The translations under genes were made by a program, and so were the position numbers. Positions 42,591 through 51,277 of a stretch of DNA of 64,000 bases are shown here, one piece after another (position 1 is the first letter of the stretch; the number at the start of each line of letters is the position of its first letter). Source of the stretch: Balneolaceae bacterium. Its GTDB lineage: Bacteria > Bacteroidota > Rhodothermia > Balneolales > Balneolaceae. Below the pieces are notes generated by a model. It saw nothing but the letters and a program-made list of their open reading frames with translations, did not search any database and was not told the DNA's origin. The stretch is taken from contig CP030887.1 in assembly GCA_006969905.1 (NCBI GenBank), positions 2,344,730 to 2,408,729 on the forward strand, read 5' to 3'.

Positions 42591-42614
42591 CAACAATAGT
42601 CAATAATTGTCAAC
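42591..42614. promoter_or_regulatory. Short inverted/direct repeats in the divergent promoter region
   Basis: ACAAT (42593-42597) and ATTGT (42606-42610) form an inverted repeat, and GTCAA occurs twice (42599-42603 and 42609-42613). They lie between the small divergent genes and overlap the TTG start of the HTH gene, a suitable place for autoregulatory operator sites. Confidence 0.3.
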
Positions 42615-43077
42615 ACAAAAGTCTAAGATATTCCCAAACTTCGGCATAGCTTTAAAAGAAGCCCTGGATCGCATTGGGCAAACTCCAGCCTGGCTTTCAA
42701 GGGTTACAGGAAAAGACAAAGGGCAGATTAGTAAGTACATGAGTAATAAGATCACTCCAAAGAGAGTTACGCAGCTGGAACTGACAGCACCACTCCCTTA
42801 TGACATTGAAGAAAGGGCTAATGGGTGGGTACTTCTAGAGAGGGTAAACACAGAAAACCGTGTTCGTGAAGAAGTAAAGCGCTATAGTAATTATAGTACG
42901 GAACAGAGGGTAGCGATCATAGAAGAGGTCTTTAAAGAAATAGAGAAGCTACAAGTAAAGTTTAAAGAGCTTACTAACCAATCAGGGCTTTCTGATTCAG
43001 AAAAGAGATTGCAGCTTGATAGTATTAGCAAGAAAATAAACCAGCTCACTAAAAGTATAGACGATAAAGCAGGCTGA
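42607..43077 (+). CDS. HTH (XRE-like) DNA-binding protein with coiled-coil tail
   Basis: 156 residues from a TTG at 42607. HTH about 12-55: IALKEALDRIGQTPAWLSRV as helices 1-2 and TGKDKGQISKYMSNKITPKR as recognition helix, the arrangement of phage-type repressors. The C-terminal half (about 85-156) is highly charged and helical (EVFKEIEKLQVKFKEL, SEKRLQLDSISKKINQLTK), a probable coiled-coil oligomerisation domain. With the divergent 77-residue gene it resembles a lysis/lysogeny-like switch, but no integrase, capsid or other phage gene is near. Its last 29 bases overlap the 3' end of the convergent TonB receptor gene. Confidence 0.7.
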   Translation: MSTQKSKIFPNFGIALKEALDRIGQTPAWLSRVTGKDKGQISKYMSNKITPKRVTQLELTAPLPYDIEERANGWVLLERVNTENRVREEVKRYSNYSTEQRVAIIEEVFKEIEKLQVKFKELTNQSGLSDSEKRLQLDSISKKINQLTKSIDDKAG

Positions 43078-45268
43078 AATTTCTTCCCGGTTCAGGTCTT
43101 AGGTCTTTGATGAGGGATAGGTGGTTATAGTATTCTTCATTAAAAATATTATTCACATTCAAAGAAATAGTATGCAGTAATCTTTGTGAACTGAAGCGGT
43201 ATTGTGCAAAAAGATCAGTTAAAAAGTAAGAAGCCGTTGGGTTTTCAAATTCTCCGGTTCGGTTTTGCTCGGCCGCAAAAGTAAAGTTTGTACCTGCTTC
43301 AAATCCTTTTTTGACGTATTTGATGGTGCTTTTTGCTTTAAACGGAGGTATTTGAGGAAGTGGTCGGGTTCCTTCTTCACCCGTTTGGCTGGTAGTGTCT
43401 TGCCGGGCAATAGTGTAGCTTGCTGAAGCACCAAAAGTAAAATTGTTAAGGACTTTAGTTTCCAGTTGTACCTCAAAACCGTAGAATAATGCTTCTGTAC
43501 CCACAAATTGATAATTATTCAATGTGGGGAATCTGTTGTTAGCCTGTCCCGTATTTCGGGCATAGATAAAATTTGAGAAATCATTATGGTACAAAGCGAC
43601 TTCAAAGTAGGAATCGTTTCCCTGCCACCTCGTAAATAGTTCTTTTGCAAGGCTTCGCTCAGGTTTAAGTTCAGGGTTACCAATTTCAAAAGTGAATGAC
43701 GCCAGGTGAGGCCCTTCGGAGTATAATTCTTCAAGTGAAGGTGCTCTGAATGAATGCAGGATAATACTTCCGATTGAAAATCCTTTTCCTAAGTTGTAAA
43801 TAGCACTCACAGAACTTGATAAAGCAGTAAAATCTCTTTCACGGATGTTACCAATATCAGAATTGGGATCATCTTCTTTCGGTGCATTTAACACATAATC
43901 AAAGCGAAGCCCTGTTTCTAATCGTAAAGCGTTTAAATGAAATTCTTCAATGGCAAATGCACCAAACTTATAGCTGTTAGCATCTGGGGTACTGGCACCA
44001 CGCACTGCATAATCTTCAATCTCTCCCCAGAGCCCAAAACTACCATGATCTAAAAAACCAAGATGCCCGTGGGTGGCTCTTATTTGTGTGGTAGTGGTAA
44101 CCAAACCAAAATCGGTGCCAATAGAGCTGGATGTTTCAAACTCTTTGTGATTGTAGTTATTTATCGAGAAATCTCCTTCTATTGTGCTTATAAAAGAATT
44201 TTTAGGCAAGAATTCACCAGTTAGTGAATAGTTAAATTTTCTCATTTCAATATCTACACCGTTGGGATGGCCGTTTGGATCAGGTGGAATGCCGTAATCA
44301 CTTAAATAGGTTCCAAATGATGCACCTATGTATCCCCAATCCTGGACGTAGCTAACACCCAAAGCACTATTTGTGTTAGTAAAGCCCGTATTTTTGACAG
44401 GGCCTATTGGAGTTTTTGTGTCGTTCCCATTTCTTGCGTTCAAATGAGTATTAACAACAAAATTACTGGCAGGAAGGGATAAGTTAAGCCCTAAAAATCC
44501 ACTTTCATTCACTGTTTCACCACCAAATGTTCCGGTTCCGGAGATTTTTTCCGGTTGGGTGGGGGAGATAAGGTTGTTTACAACGTTAACAATCCCACCA
44601 ACGGCATTAGCTCCGTATGCAAGGGCAGCAGCTCCTTTTGCGATTTGGATTTCTGAACTTGCAATGGGATCTACTGTTACCGAATGATCGGCAGACTGGT
44701 CAGAAATATCTCCTGTTGATATTCCATCCTGAAGTATAATAACCCTTTCGTCTCCCAAACCTCTGATAACAGGGCGAGCAGGAGTATTACCCAGAGAGCG
44801 TTGATCCATACCGGGTAAACCAGATAACGTTTTTGCCAGGGTTCCTCCAAGGTTTCTTCTTAAAGTGGCACCGGCTACACTTTTGGATGCATGACCTATG
44901 TTAGCACCGGTCAGTTCTTTGTTAACGTCAATAACTTCTATAGTTTCTCCCGATAATGTAGTCGGCGTTAATCGTATATCAAGGACAACATTTTTATCAG
45001 AAATTTTCACAATGCGCTTTTGTGTTTTATATCCTATCCGGTGAAAGCTGAATGTGTATTCGCCCTCAGGGATATTTGTAATCTGGAAAGAACCTTCTTT
45101 ATCTGCTACTGCAGTTCTGTTCAATTCTTCTAAATGGACATAGGAAAAAGATAGCCTCTCGTTTGACTCTTTATCGAATATCGTTCCTGATACAGTAAAG
45201 GAATTCTCCCCGGGTGCATTTGTATAAAATGACCCAAGGAGAATGAACAATATGTATGTTAGCTTCAC
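43049..45268 (-). CDS. ZnuD-like TonB-dependent receptor (probable zinc uptake)
   Basis: 739 residues. The start is a GTG at 45268 that shares its G with the stop of the upstream lipoprotein gene (TAGTG). Signal peptide about 1-20, carboxypeptidase-like domain about 23-105 (VSGTIFDKESNERLSFSYVH), plug about 125-245 with LGDERVIILQDGISTGDISD, the ZnuD-like QSADHSVTVDPIASSEIQIA and KGAAALAYGANAVGGIVNVV, then the barrel ending RNFSLLYRLYF. SDYGIPPDPNGHPNGVDIEM corresponds to the His-rich extracellular loop region of ZnuD. Together with the His-rich lipoprotein upstream, zinc or another soft metal is the likely cargo. Energised by TonB-ExbBD encoded elsewhere. Confidence 0.85.
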   Translation of the reverse strand: MKLTYILFILLGSFYTNAPGENSFTVSGTIFDKESNERLSFSYVHLEELNRTAVADKEGSFQITNIPEGEYTFSFHRIGYKTQKRIVKISDKNVVLDIRLTPTTLSGETIEVIDVNKELTGANIGHASKSVAGATLRRNLGGTLAKTLSGLPGMDQRSLGNTPARPVIRGLGDERVIILQDGISTGDISDQSADHSVTVDPIASSEIQIAKGAAALAYGANAVGGIVNVVNNLISPTQPEKISGTGTFGGETVNESGFLGLNLSLPASNFVVNTHLNARNGNDTKTPIGPVKNTGFTNTNSALGVSYVQDWGYIGASFGTYLSDYGIPPDPNGHPNGVDIEMRKFNYSLTGEFLPKNSFISTIEGDFSINNYNHKEFETSSSIGTDFGLVTTTTQIRATHGHLGFLDHGSFGLWGEIEDYAVRGASTPDANSYKFGAFAIEEFHLNALRLETGLRFDYVLNAPKEDDPNSDIGNIRERDFTALSSSVSAIYNLGKGFSIGSIILHSFRAPSLEELYSEGPHLASFTFEIGNPELKPERSLAKELFTRWQGNDSYFEVALYHNDFSNFIYARNTGQANNRFPTLNNYQFVGTEALFYGFEVQLETKVLNNFTFGASASYTIARQDTTSQTGEEGTRPLPQIPPFKAKSTIKYVKKGFEAGTNFTFAAEQNRTGEFENPTASYFLTDLFAQYRFSSQRLLHTISLNVNNIFNEEYYNHLSLIKDLRPEPGRNFSLLYRLYF

Positions 45269-45753
45269 TATTGTTGTTTTGCAGCCGGAGCTTCTACATG
45301 TACATGGATTTTCTGAGTGTTGAAATCAGAATGATCATTATGGAATAACTGCAATGTCATATCTGTAATACCTTCTGCTTTGGCATGTATATGGAAACTC
45401 CATTTACCATCTTCTGCATGCTGCTCAAACTCAGCAATTCCATCTTCATCGAATACAGCTTTAAGACTATACTCATCTCCTTCAGGTAAAAACTCTTCCA
45501 ATTCATCATTTAAGAAAACGATTGTGATAAGTGGGGTTTCCTCATCAGGAGCAAGTTCAAACTCTCCGGTTAGAGTTTGTCCAGGCAATTGCTGAACAAC
45601 AACCTGGCCGTTCATTGTGAGCCTGAAGCCTTCCGGCTCAGAGTGGTGATCATCTTCAGAGCTTGTAGAATTTGAACAAGCAGCAAAGAGACCGGTTACA
45701 AGAATAGCGAATACAAAAGCCTTTGAGGCCTTTAAAAAATTTAGTTTTTTCAT
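45268..45753 (-). CDS. His-rich lipoprotein, probable metal-binding partner of the receptor
   Basis: 161 residues. Signal peptide with lipobox GLFAAC (Cys26). Just after the anchor comes the acidic/His segment SEDDHHSEPEG, and further histidines are dense towards the C-terminus (EFEQHAEDGKWSFHIHAKAE, LQLFHNDHSDFNTQKIHVHV). Overall a beta-sandwich-like acidic domain. Such proteins encoded directly before ZnuD-like receptors probably capture or hand over zinc at the cell surface or periplasm. Translational coupling with the receptor (one-base overlap) supports a shared job. Iron or copper instead of zinc is possible. Confidence 0.75.
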   Translation of the reverse strand: MKKLNFLKASKAFVFAILVTGLFAACSNSTSSEDDHHSEPEGFRLTMNGQVVVQQLPGQTLTGEFELAPDEETPLITIVFLNDELEEFLPEGDEYSLKAVFDEDGIAEFEQHAEDGKWSFHIHAKAEGITDMTLQLFHNDHSDFNTQKIHVHVEAPAAKQQ

Positions 45754-45816
45754 GGCTTAATAAAATTGAATTATATTTTTTAAGAAAAAGGAGCCTGTAA
45801 TCAGGCGGGTCAGGTA

Positions 45817-46125
45817 TTAAGCCAAAAGAGGCGGATCTCTTCCGAAAGAAAGTGAACAATAACTGTTTTGGTAGAAAGCCCCATCTTTGAGATGGATAAT
45901 TTGTTCAGGTTTAATAAAACCATCAAACTCTAAATCGGATTCGACGCCAAAATGAACTACAAGTGTGGTAAGAGGGCAGGTTTCTGTATTTTCAACATAA
46001 TGAGCTTCCTGTCCATGCTCAAGGCACTCTAAACTCTCACTATGATAGTGCACCATAGACCCTAAAAGTCCGATGACTGAGAGCAGTGCAATCGTTAAAT
46101 TTATATGTGAGCTAGCTTTTTTCAC
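45817..46125 (-). CDS. Small His/Cys-containing membrane or exported protein in the metal-uptake operon
   Basis: 102 residues from the GTG at 46125 (VKKASSHINLTIALLSVIGL); the frame is open to an ATG at 46182, but the first 19 residues there do not look like an export signal. One hydrophobic N-terminal helix, then HYHSESLECLEHGQEAHYVE and NTETCPLTTLVVHFGVE, a cluster of His, Cys and Glu that could bind a metal. The end (SYCSLSFGRDPPLLA) recalls short DUF2946-like or putative copper/zinc exported proteins found at the head of such operons. First gene of the operon, 63 bases before the His-rich lipoprotein. Confidence 0.6.
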   Translation of the reverse strand: MKKASSHINLTIALLSVIGLLGSMVHYHSESLECLEHGQEAHYVENTETCPLTTLVVHFGVESDLEFDGFIKPEQIIHLKDGAFYQNSYCSLSFGRDPPLLA

Positions 46126-46207
46126 GGGCAAAATATCTCCACAATGAACAACAAAACCCAGTTTGTAGTATTTTAGTTGCAAATCTTTACATAAAACAGA
46201 ATTTTTT

Positions 46208-46549
46208 TTGACAGAATATTTAGAATTGGCTAAGGAGTGGTTTTTAAGCCTTGGTGAGAATTACGGAGTAAACCCCATTATATTTGGAAGTATTTATGTA
46301 GGTGCTATTCCTTTTTTTACAGCTTCTATAGCTTGGCTTATAAAAAACTACAAGGCACGAAAATCAATCATCTTACCAGCATTAAGTAGTATACTTTTTT
46401 TTATTTCTTCCTATTTATATCTGATTATAGTCGGTAAGAATGTACCAGTTTGGGTGTACGGAGTGGTTGTATTGTTGATAATAATCGGGGCTTATTCAAC
46501 AGTTCAAAAAATCAAGAAGCGTATAAACACCTCTCCTGAAGAATTATGA
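46208..46549 (+). CDS. Small three-helix membrane protein, copy 1
   Basis: 113 residues from a TTG at 46208, which directly follows a T run. Helices about 18-40 (PIIFGSIYVGAIPFFTASIA), 50-72 (IILPALSSILFFISSYLYLI) and 78-98 (VWVYGVVVLLIIIGAY), with a basic loop (KNYKARKS) between the first two and a basic tail (QKIKKRINT). Homologous to the following gene. No family recognised; both lack catalytic motifs. The stop overlaps the next start by 4 bases (ATGA). Confidence 0.75.
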   Translation: MTEYLELAKEWFLSLGENYGVNPIIFGSIYVGAIPFFTASIAWLIKNYKARKSIILPALSSILFFISSYLYLIIVGKNVPVWVYGVVVLLIIIGAYSTVQKIKKRINTSPEEL

Positions 46550-46869
46550 TGGATTTGCTCCAGGATCTTTGGAATTATGTTCAGGAACTGGGTATTAAGC
46601 ATAACGTAAACCCTGTTTTGTTTGCTATTCTTTATTTTGGAACTATCCCCCCTTACCTGGGCTCAATGATATGGGCAATAAGGAATTTTAAGAAAGGCAA
46701 AGGAATAGCCTTGCCTGTTTTAAGCACAGCTTTCTTTTTTATTCTTCCGGCGCTATATGTTATTCTATTTGGTAAAAATATGGCCTGGTGGGCGTATGCA
46801 GTTATTGCTTTTATAGTTTTTTATGGAAGTTATTCCGGTTATTCTAAGTTCAAAAAGCAGGTAGAATAA
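46546..46869 (+). CDS. Small three-helix membrane protein, copy 2
   Basis: 107 residues. Aligns along its whole length with the preceding protein: NVNPVLFAILYFGTIPPYLG versus GVNPIIFGSIYVGAIPFFTA, a basic loop (RNFKKGKG), ILFGKN before the third helix, and a basic end (YSKFKKQVE). Translation is coupled through a 4-base overlap. The pair probably forms a heteromeric membrane assembly; function unknown. Confidence 0.75.
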   Translation: MMDLLQDLWNYVQELGIKHNVNPVLFAILYFGTIPPYLGSMIWAIRNFKKGKGIALPVLSTAFFFILPALYVILFGKNMAWWAYAVIAFIVFYGSYSGYSKFKKQVE

Positions 46870-47035
46870 GAGTTTACGCAGAGCACAGAAAGAATAAAAA
46901 AGGCTCTACATAAAAAATTCACATAGAATCATAATCTTAGGTTGTGTTTGGCTAGATAACTCCACTTACGGATCTATGTTAGCCCCACTCACTCCCCAAA
47001 TTAATGGGCTCAAATTAAAGCTAATGAGATTTACT

Positions 47036-49696
47036 ATGGATGATTCTAAGTTTGTTTATCGTTTTGGAAAAACCACTGATGGCAATAGGTCTTATAAAGA
47101 ACTGTTAGGTGGTAAAGGAGCTAACCTTGCAGAAATGTGTAATATTGGTATACCGGTACCTCCCGGTTTCACTATTTCAACAAAAACCTGTAAGAAAACT
47201 GTTGACGCAGGTATGCAATGGCCGGAAGGTCTTGCTGATCAGGTTAAAGAAGGAGTAGCGCATATTGAAGAAGAAATGGGTATGAAGCTAGGGGATAAGA
47301 AAAACCCTTTGCTTCTTTCTGTTCGTTCTGGTGCAGCAGTTTCTATGCCGGGTATGATGGATACTATTCTGAACCTGGGAATTAATGACCAGGTTGTTGA
47401 AGCCATAATTCAAAAAACCGGGAATGAGCGTTTTGCTTATGACAGTTATCGCAGGTTTATTGATATGTTTGGTGATGTTGTAATGGGAGTAAGCCATGAG
47501 CATTTTGAGGAAGCAATAACTGCTCTTAAAAATGAAGTGGAAGTTGTAGAAGATACAGACCTCACTGCCGATCAGTTAAAGGTGCTTACCGACAGATATA
47601 AGGCTATTTACCGTAAGCACACCGGGCACATGTTCCCTGAAGACCCGATGGAGCAATTAAAATTTGCTATCAATGCAGTATTTAAATCATGGAATAGCGG
47701 AAGGGCTATTAAGTACAGGGAAATAAGCGGAATTACAGGCCTGATAGGAACTGCAGTAAATGTGCAGGCTATGGTATTTGGTAATATGAGTTCTGAATGT
47801 GCCACGGGCGTATGTTTTACCCGTAACCCTTCATCAGGTGTGCATGAGTTGTACGGAGAGTTTTTAATTAATGCACAAGGTGAAGATGTGGTAGCCGGAA
47901 TTCGTACCCCCGAGCCTATTTCCGAAATGGAAAAGATAATGCCTGAAATGTATGATGAGCTGTATGATTATACCAGGCAGCTGGAAGCTCACTACAAAAA
48001 TATGCAGGATATCGAATTCACAGTGCAGGAAGGAAAACTGTTTATCCTGCAAACACGAAATGGGAAGCGAACTGGTACAGCCGCTGTAAAAATAGCTGTT
48101 GATCTTGTACATGAAGGAGTGCTTACAACAAAAGATGCGATTTCCAATTTGGTAAATGCGGAGCATATAGATCAGCTTCTTCACCCACAGTTCGAAAACG
48201 GGAATGTGGACAAGTCAGATTTACTTGGAAAAGGCCTTCCTGCGTCACCGGGTGCGGCAGTTGGTAGGGTAGTGTTTGACTCAAAAAGAGCAGAAAAAGC
48301 AGCTGAAAAGGGTGAAATGGTGATTTTGGTTCGTATCGAAACAAGTCCTGAAGATGTTGGAGGAATGTCATCCGCTGAAGGTATTTTAACGTCTCGGGGA
48401 GGTATGACCAGCCATGCGGCAGTTGTTGCAAGAGGATGGGGCAAGCCCTGCGTGGCCGGATGTAGCGATATCATCATCAACTACAAAACAAAGTCTTTTA
48501 CTAATGGAGTAACTACCATTAAAGAAGGCGATTGGATTTCTATTGACGGAACCCGAGGGCTGATTATTAAAGGGCAAAAGAAAATGCGCCCACCCAAGTT
48601 GAGTGAAGAGTATGTAACCTTCATGCGTTGGGTAGCAAAATTCGAAACTATGGGAGTTCGCGCGAATGCAGAAACACCTGAGGATACTCAATTGGCCCGC
48701 AGTCTTGGGGCAAAAGGAGTAGGACTAGCCCGGACAGAACACATGTTCTTTAAAGATGACCGGGTGACTGCTGTTCGTAAAATGATTATTTCTGAAAGTG
48801 AAGAAGATCGCAGAGAAGTTCTTAAAAGCCTGCTTCCTTATCAGAAAGAAGACTTCATAGGTATTTTTGATAATATGAAGGGGCTGCCGGTTACAGTACG
48901 TTTACTGGATCCACCTCTGCATGAGTTCTTACCCTCAGAGGAAGAGGAAATTGAACGTGTTGCTGAACAACTGGATATTACCGTAGAGCAGTTCAAAATT
49001 AAGATTGAAGCGTTAAAAGAATTCAATCCAATGCTAGGCCACAGGGGTTGCAGGTTAGGAATCACCTATCCTGAAATTACAGAAATGCAAACCCGGGCCA
49101 TCCTTGAAGCTGCGATAGAGTTGAAAGGAAGAGGTGTGGAAGCTATTCCTGAAATTATGATTCCTTTGGTAGGGTCAGTTCAGGAATTTGAAAGCCAAAG
49201 GGAAGTTATTGAACGTACAGCTGAAGAAGTATTCAATGAGCTGAATGACTCAATTCCTTTTAAAATCGGAACTATGATTGAAGTACCAAGGGCAGCTCTT
49301 GTTGCAGATGAAATAGCGCGTAAAGCCGATTTCTTCTCTTTTGGAACTAACGATCTCACCCAGATGACCTTAGGCTACAGCCGGGACGATGCTACCAAGT
49401 TTATCCCTTATTATCTCGAACATGGACTCCTTTCTGCGGATCCATTCCAAACCATAGACCAAAACGGTGTGGGCCAGTTAGTAAGAATGGGTACAGAGCT
49501 TGGCCATGCAGGTAACCCAGATCTAAAAGTGGGAATCTGCGGCGAGCATGGAGGAGATCCTGCAAGCATTGAGTTCTGCTACGAACTGGGCATGGACTAT
49601 GTATCCTGCTCTCCTTACAGGGTGCCTATCGCACACTTGTCGATAGCTAAAGCCGCTATCAAAGCAGAGGAGAAACGCCTGTTGGAAACGGTCTAG
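47036..49696 (+). CDS. ppdK: Pyruvate, phosphate dikinase
   Basis: 886 residues from ATG 47036 (MDDSKFVYRFGKTTDGNRSY), which matches the family's usual start; ATGs at 46976 and 47024 would add 20 or 4 residues. Order: ATP-grasp-like nucleotide-binding domain (about 1-380; GGKGANLAEM, SVRSGAAVSMPGMMDTILNL, GTAVNVQAMVFGNM), swivelling phosphohistidine domain with GGMTSHAAVVARGWGKPCVAG (catalytic His), then the PEP/pyruvate TIM barrel (about 520-880; GLARTEHMF, MLGHRGCRLGI, GTMIEVPRAAL, FGTNDLTQMTLGY, CGEHGGDP). It interconverts pyruvate + ATP + phosphate and PEP + AMP + pyrophosphate, serving gluconeogenesis or a pyrophosphate-driven glycolysis. No regulatory kinase/phosphatase gene is adjacent. 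Confidence 0.95.
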   Translation: MDDSKFVYRFGKTTDGNRSYKELLGGKGANLAEMCNIGIPVPPGFTISTKTCKKTVDAGMQWPEGLADQVKEGVAHIEEEMGMKLGDKKNPLLLSVRSGAAVSMPGMMDTILNLGINDQVVEAIIQKTGNERFAYDSYRRFIDMFGDVVMGVSHEHFEEAITALKNEVEVVEDTDLTADQLKVLTDRYKAIYRKHTGHMFPEDPMEQLKFAINAVFKSWNSGRAIKYREISGITGLIGTAVNVQAMVFGNMSSECATGVCFTRNPSSGVHELYGEFLINAQGEDVVAGIRTPEPISEMEKIMPEMYDELYDYTRQLEAHYKNMQDIEFTVQEGKLFILQTRNGKRTGTAAVKIAVDLVHEGVLTTKDAISNLVNAEHIDQLLHPQFENGNVDKSDLLGKGLPASPGAAVGRVVFDSKRAEKAAEKGEMVILVRIETSPEDVGGMSSAEGILTSRGGMTSHAAVVARGWGKPCVAGCSDIIINYKTKSFTNGVTTIKEGDWISIDGTRGLIIKGQKKMRPPKLSEEYVTFMRWVAKFETMGVRANAETPEDTQLARSLGAKGVGLARTEHMFFKDDRVTAVRKMIISESEEDRREVLKSLLPYQKEDFIGIFDNMKGLPVTVRLLDPPLHEFLPSEEEEIERVAEQLDITVEQFKIKIEALKEFNPMLGHRGCRLGITYPEITEMQTRAILEAAIELKGRGVEAIPEIMIPLVGSVQEFESQREVIERTAEEVFNELNDSIPFKIGTMIEVPRAALVADEIARKADFFSFGTNDLTQMTLGYSRDDATKFIPYYLEHGLLSADPFQTIDQNGVGQLVRMGTELGHAGNPDLKVGICGEHGGDPASIEFCYELGMDYVSCSPYRVPIAHLSIAKAAIKAEEKRLLETV

Positions 49697-49728
49697 ACAC
49701 ATAGCGACCCCTTCTGGCATCATTAACA

Positions 49729-49765
49729 TTGATTGAACCGCTGACAATAGTATTTTGTTGGCGGT
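49729..49765 (+). promoter_or_regulatory. Possible promoter/hairpin upstream of the flavoprotein gene
   Basis: TTG (49729-49731), 19 bases, TATTTTG (49751-49757): close to the Bacteroidota TTG / TAnnTTTG promoter pair, one base short in the -7 box, and 38 bases before the ATG at 49796. The same stretch contains ACCGC / GCGGT arms (49737-49741 and 49761-49765) of a hairpin, so it may instead belong to the 3' end of the ppdK transcript. Confidence 0.3.
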
Positions 49766-49795
49766 ACATTCAATGGAATTACTAAATAAATTTTG

Positions 49796-51277
49796 ATGCC
49801 AACTTACGAATATGACAGCGTTGTAATAGGGGGAGGAGCGGCCGGCTTAACCGCATCCGGAATTTCTGCCAATTTTGGTGCTAAAACCATGATGATTGAA
49901 GCAGATAAACTGGGCGGTGATTGTACGTGGACGGGTTGCATTCCAAGTAAAACCCTTCTTAAAGCAGGTAAGGTTGCCCGGCAACTACGGAATGCAGGTG
50001 CTTATGGACTGATAGACCAGGAGCTTGAAATTAATTTCCGGAAAGTGATGCAGCATGTGGATAAAATCCGGAACGAGGTATACCAAGACGCTGACCGGCC
50101 TGAGATATTTGAAGAAATGGGCATTGAGGTAGTTCATGGTAAAGCATCTTTTATTGATGAACACACTTTGCAAATTCACTTTAAAGACGGAACAAACCGA
50201 AAGGTTACTTCCCGCTATTTCTTTATAGCCACGGGTGCAAAACCGGTAATTCCTCCTATTCCCGGTTTAGATACCGTTGATTTTTTAACTAATCATGACC
50301 TGTTTGATCTGAATGAGCAACCCAGAGATTTACTTATTATTGGAGCGGGCCCCATTGGAATAGAAATGGCGCAGGCTTTTAATGATCTCGGAAGTTCGGT
50401 TATAGTTGTGGATATGGCACCCGGAATATTGACGAATAATGACCGGGAAATAGCAAGTATCCTTCATAAAGAATTAGAGAAGCAGGGAATAGTTTTCGAA
50501 TTAAATGCTTCTATAAAAGAAGTAAGAAAAGCAGGGGATATAATTGAGGTTTACGCAGAAAGAGAGGATAAGAAAATGGTATTGAAAGGGGATGCATTGC
50601 TTATTGCAACCGGGCGTACACCAAATATCGAAAGCCTTAATTTGGATAGGGCAGGTATTCAATTCTCAAAAAAAGGAATAACAGTAAATGACTCTTGCAG
50701 GACGAATAAATCTCACATTTATGCGATTGGAGATGTTTCGGGACGATACCAGCTTACCCACATGAGTGAGCACATGGCAAAAGTGGCTGTTACCAGGGCG
50801 CTCCTTAAATTTCCTATGAAGATGGATACGAAACATGTCACATGGGCTACGTACACTTCACCGGAGATTGCGCATTTAGGGGCAAAAGAAAGCGAGCTAA
50901 AGTCAGGAAATATTAACTATGAAACCTATCGATTCCCATATAAAAAAATTGACAGGGCTGTTTCGGAAGGGGAAGATGTTGGGCTAATAAAAATCTTTGC
51001 GAAAAAGTTGACAGGTAAAATTCTTGGAGTTTCTATAGTGGGAGAACATGCCGGGGAGCTGATCTCGGAATATGCGGTAGCTATGCGGAATGGGGTCACA
51101 CTCAGAAAACTTGCAGACACGATACACCCTTATCCAAGTTGGGGATTGGGGGCAAGGAGGGCTGCTGATCAATGGTACATAAAGAACCAAAGTGAAAGCA
51201 CGGTAAAATGGATAAAGCGAATTTTCAGGTACAGGGGAGAAATACCGGATTACAGCGATCCGGATCGGGTTGTGTAA
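49796..51277 (+). CDS. FAD-dependent pyridine nucleotide-disulfide oxidoreductase (MerA/Lpd-like)
   Basis: 493 residues from ATG 49796; a TTG directly before it is also in frame. FAD site VVIGGGAAGL (about 9-18), redox disulfide GGDCTWTGCIPSK (C43, C48), NAD(P) site LLIIGAGPIGIEMA, second FAD motif HIYAIGDVSG, and the dimerisation domain. In lipoamide dehydrogenase the C-terminus carries the catalytic His/Glu pair (HPTxxE type); here the corresponding segment reads IHPYPSWGLGARRAADQW, where the Glu is lost and the His position appears to be Tyr. MerA's C-terminal CC pair and N-terminal metal-binding domain are also absent. So lipoamide and Hg(II) chemistry are both doubtful; it belongs to the broad mercuric-reductase-like group with unknown acceptor. 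Confidence 0.85.
   Translation: MPTYEYDSVVIGGGAAGLTASGISANFGAKTMMIEADKLGGDCTWTGCIPSKTLLKAGKVARQLRNAGAYGLIDQELEINFRKVMQHVDKIRNEVYQDADRPEIFEEMGIEVVHGKASFIDEHTLQIHFKDGTNRKVTSRYFFIATGAKPVIPPIPGLDTVDFLTNHDLFDLNEQPRDLLIIGAGPIGIEMAQAFNDLGSSVIVVDMAPGILTNNDREIASILHKELEKQGIVFELNASIKEVRKAGDIIEVYAEREDKKMVLKGDALLIATGRTPNIESLNLDRAGIQFSKKGITVNDSCRTNKSHIYAIGDVSGRYQLTHMSEHMAKVAVTRALLKFPMKMDTKHVTWATYTSPEIAHLGAKESELKSGNINYETYRFPYKKIDRAVSEGEDVGLIKIFAKKLTGKILGVSIVGEHAGELISEYAVAMRNGVTLRKLADTIHPYPSWGLGARRAADQWYIKNQSESTVKWIKRIFRYRGEIPDYSDPDRVV

Noticed and set aside
42315-43077. Type II toxin-antitoxin pair
   Set aside because: The two small genes are divergent rather than in one operon, and neither protein shows a toxin motif; a regulatory pair is more cautious.
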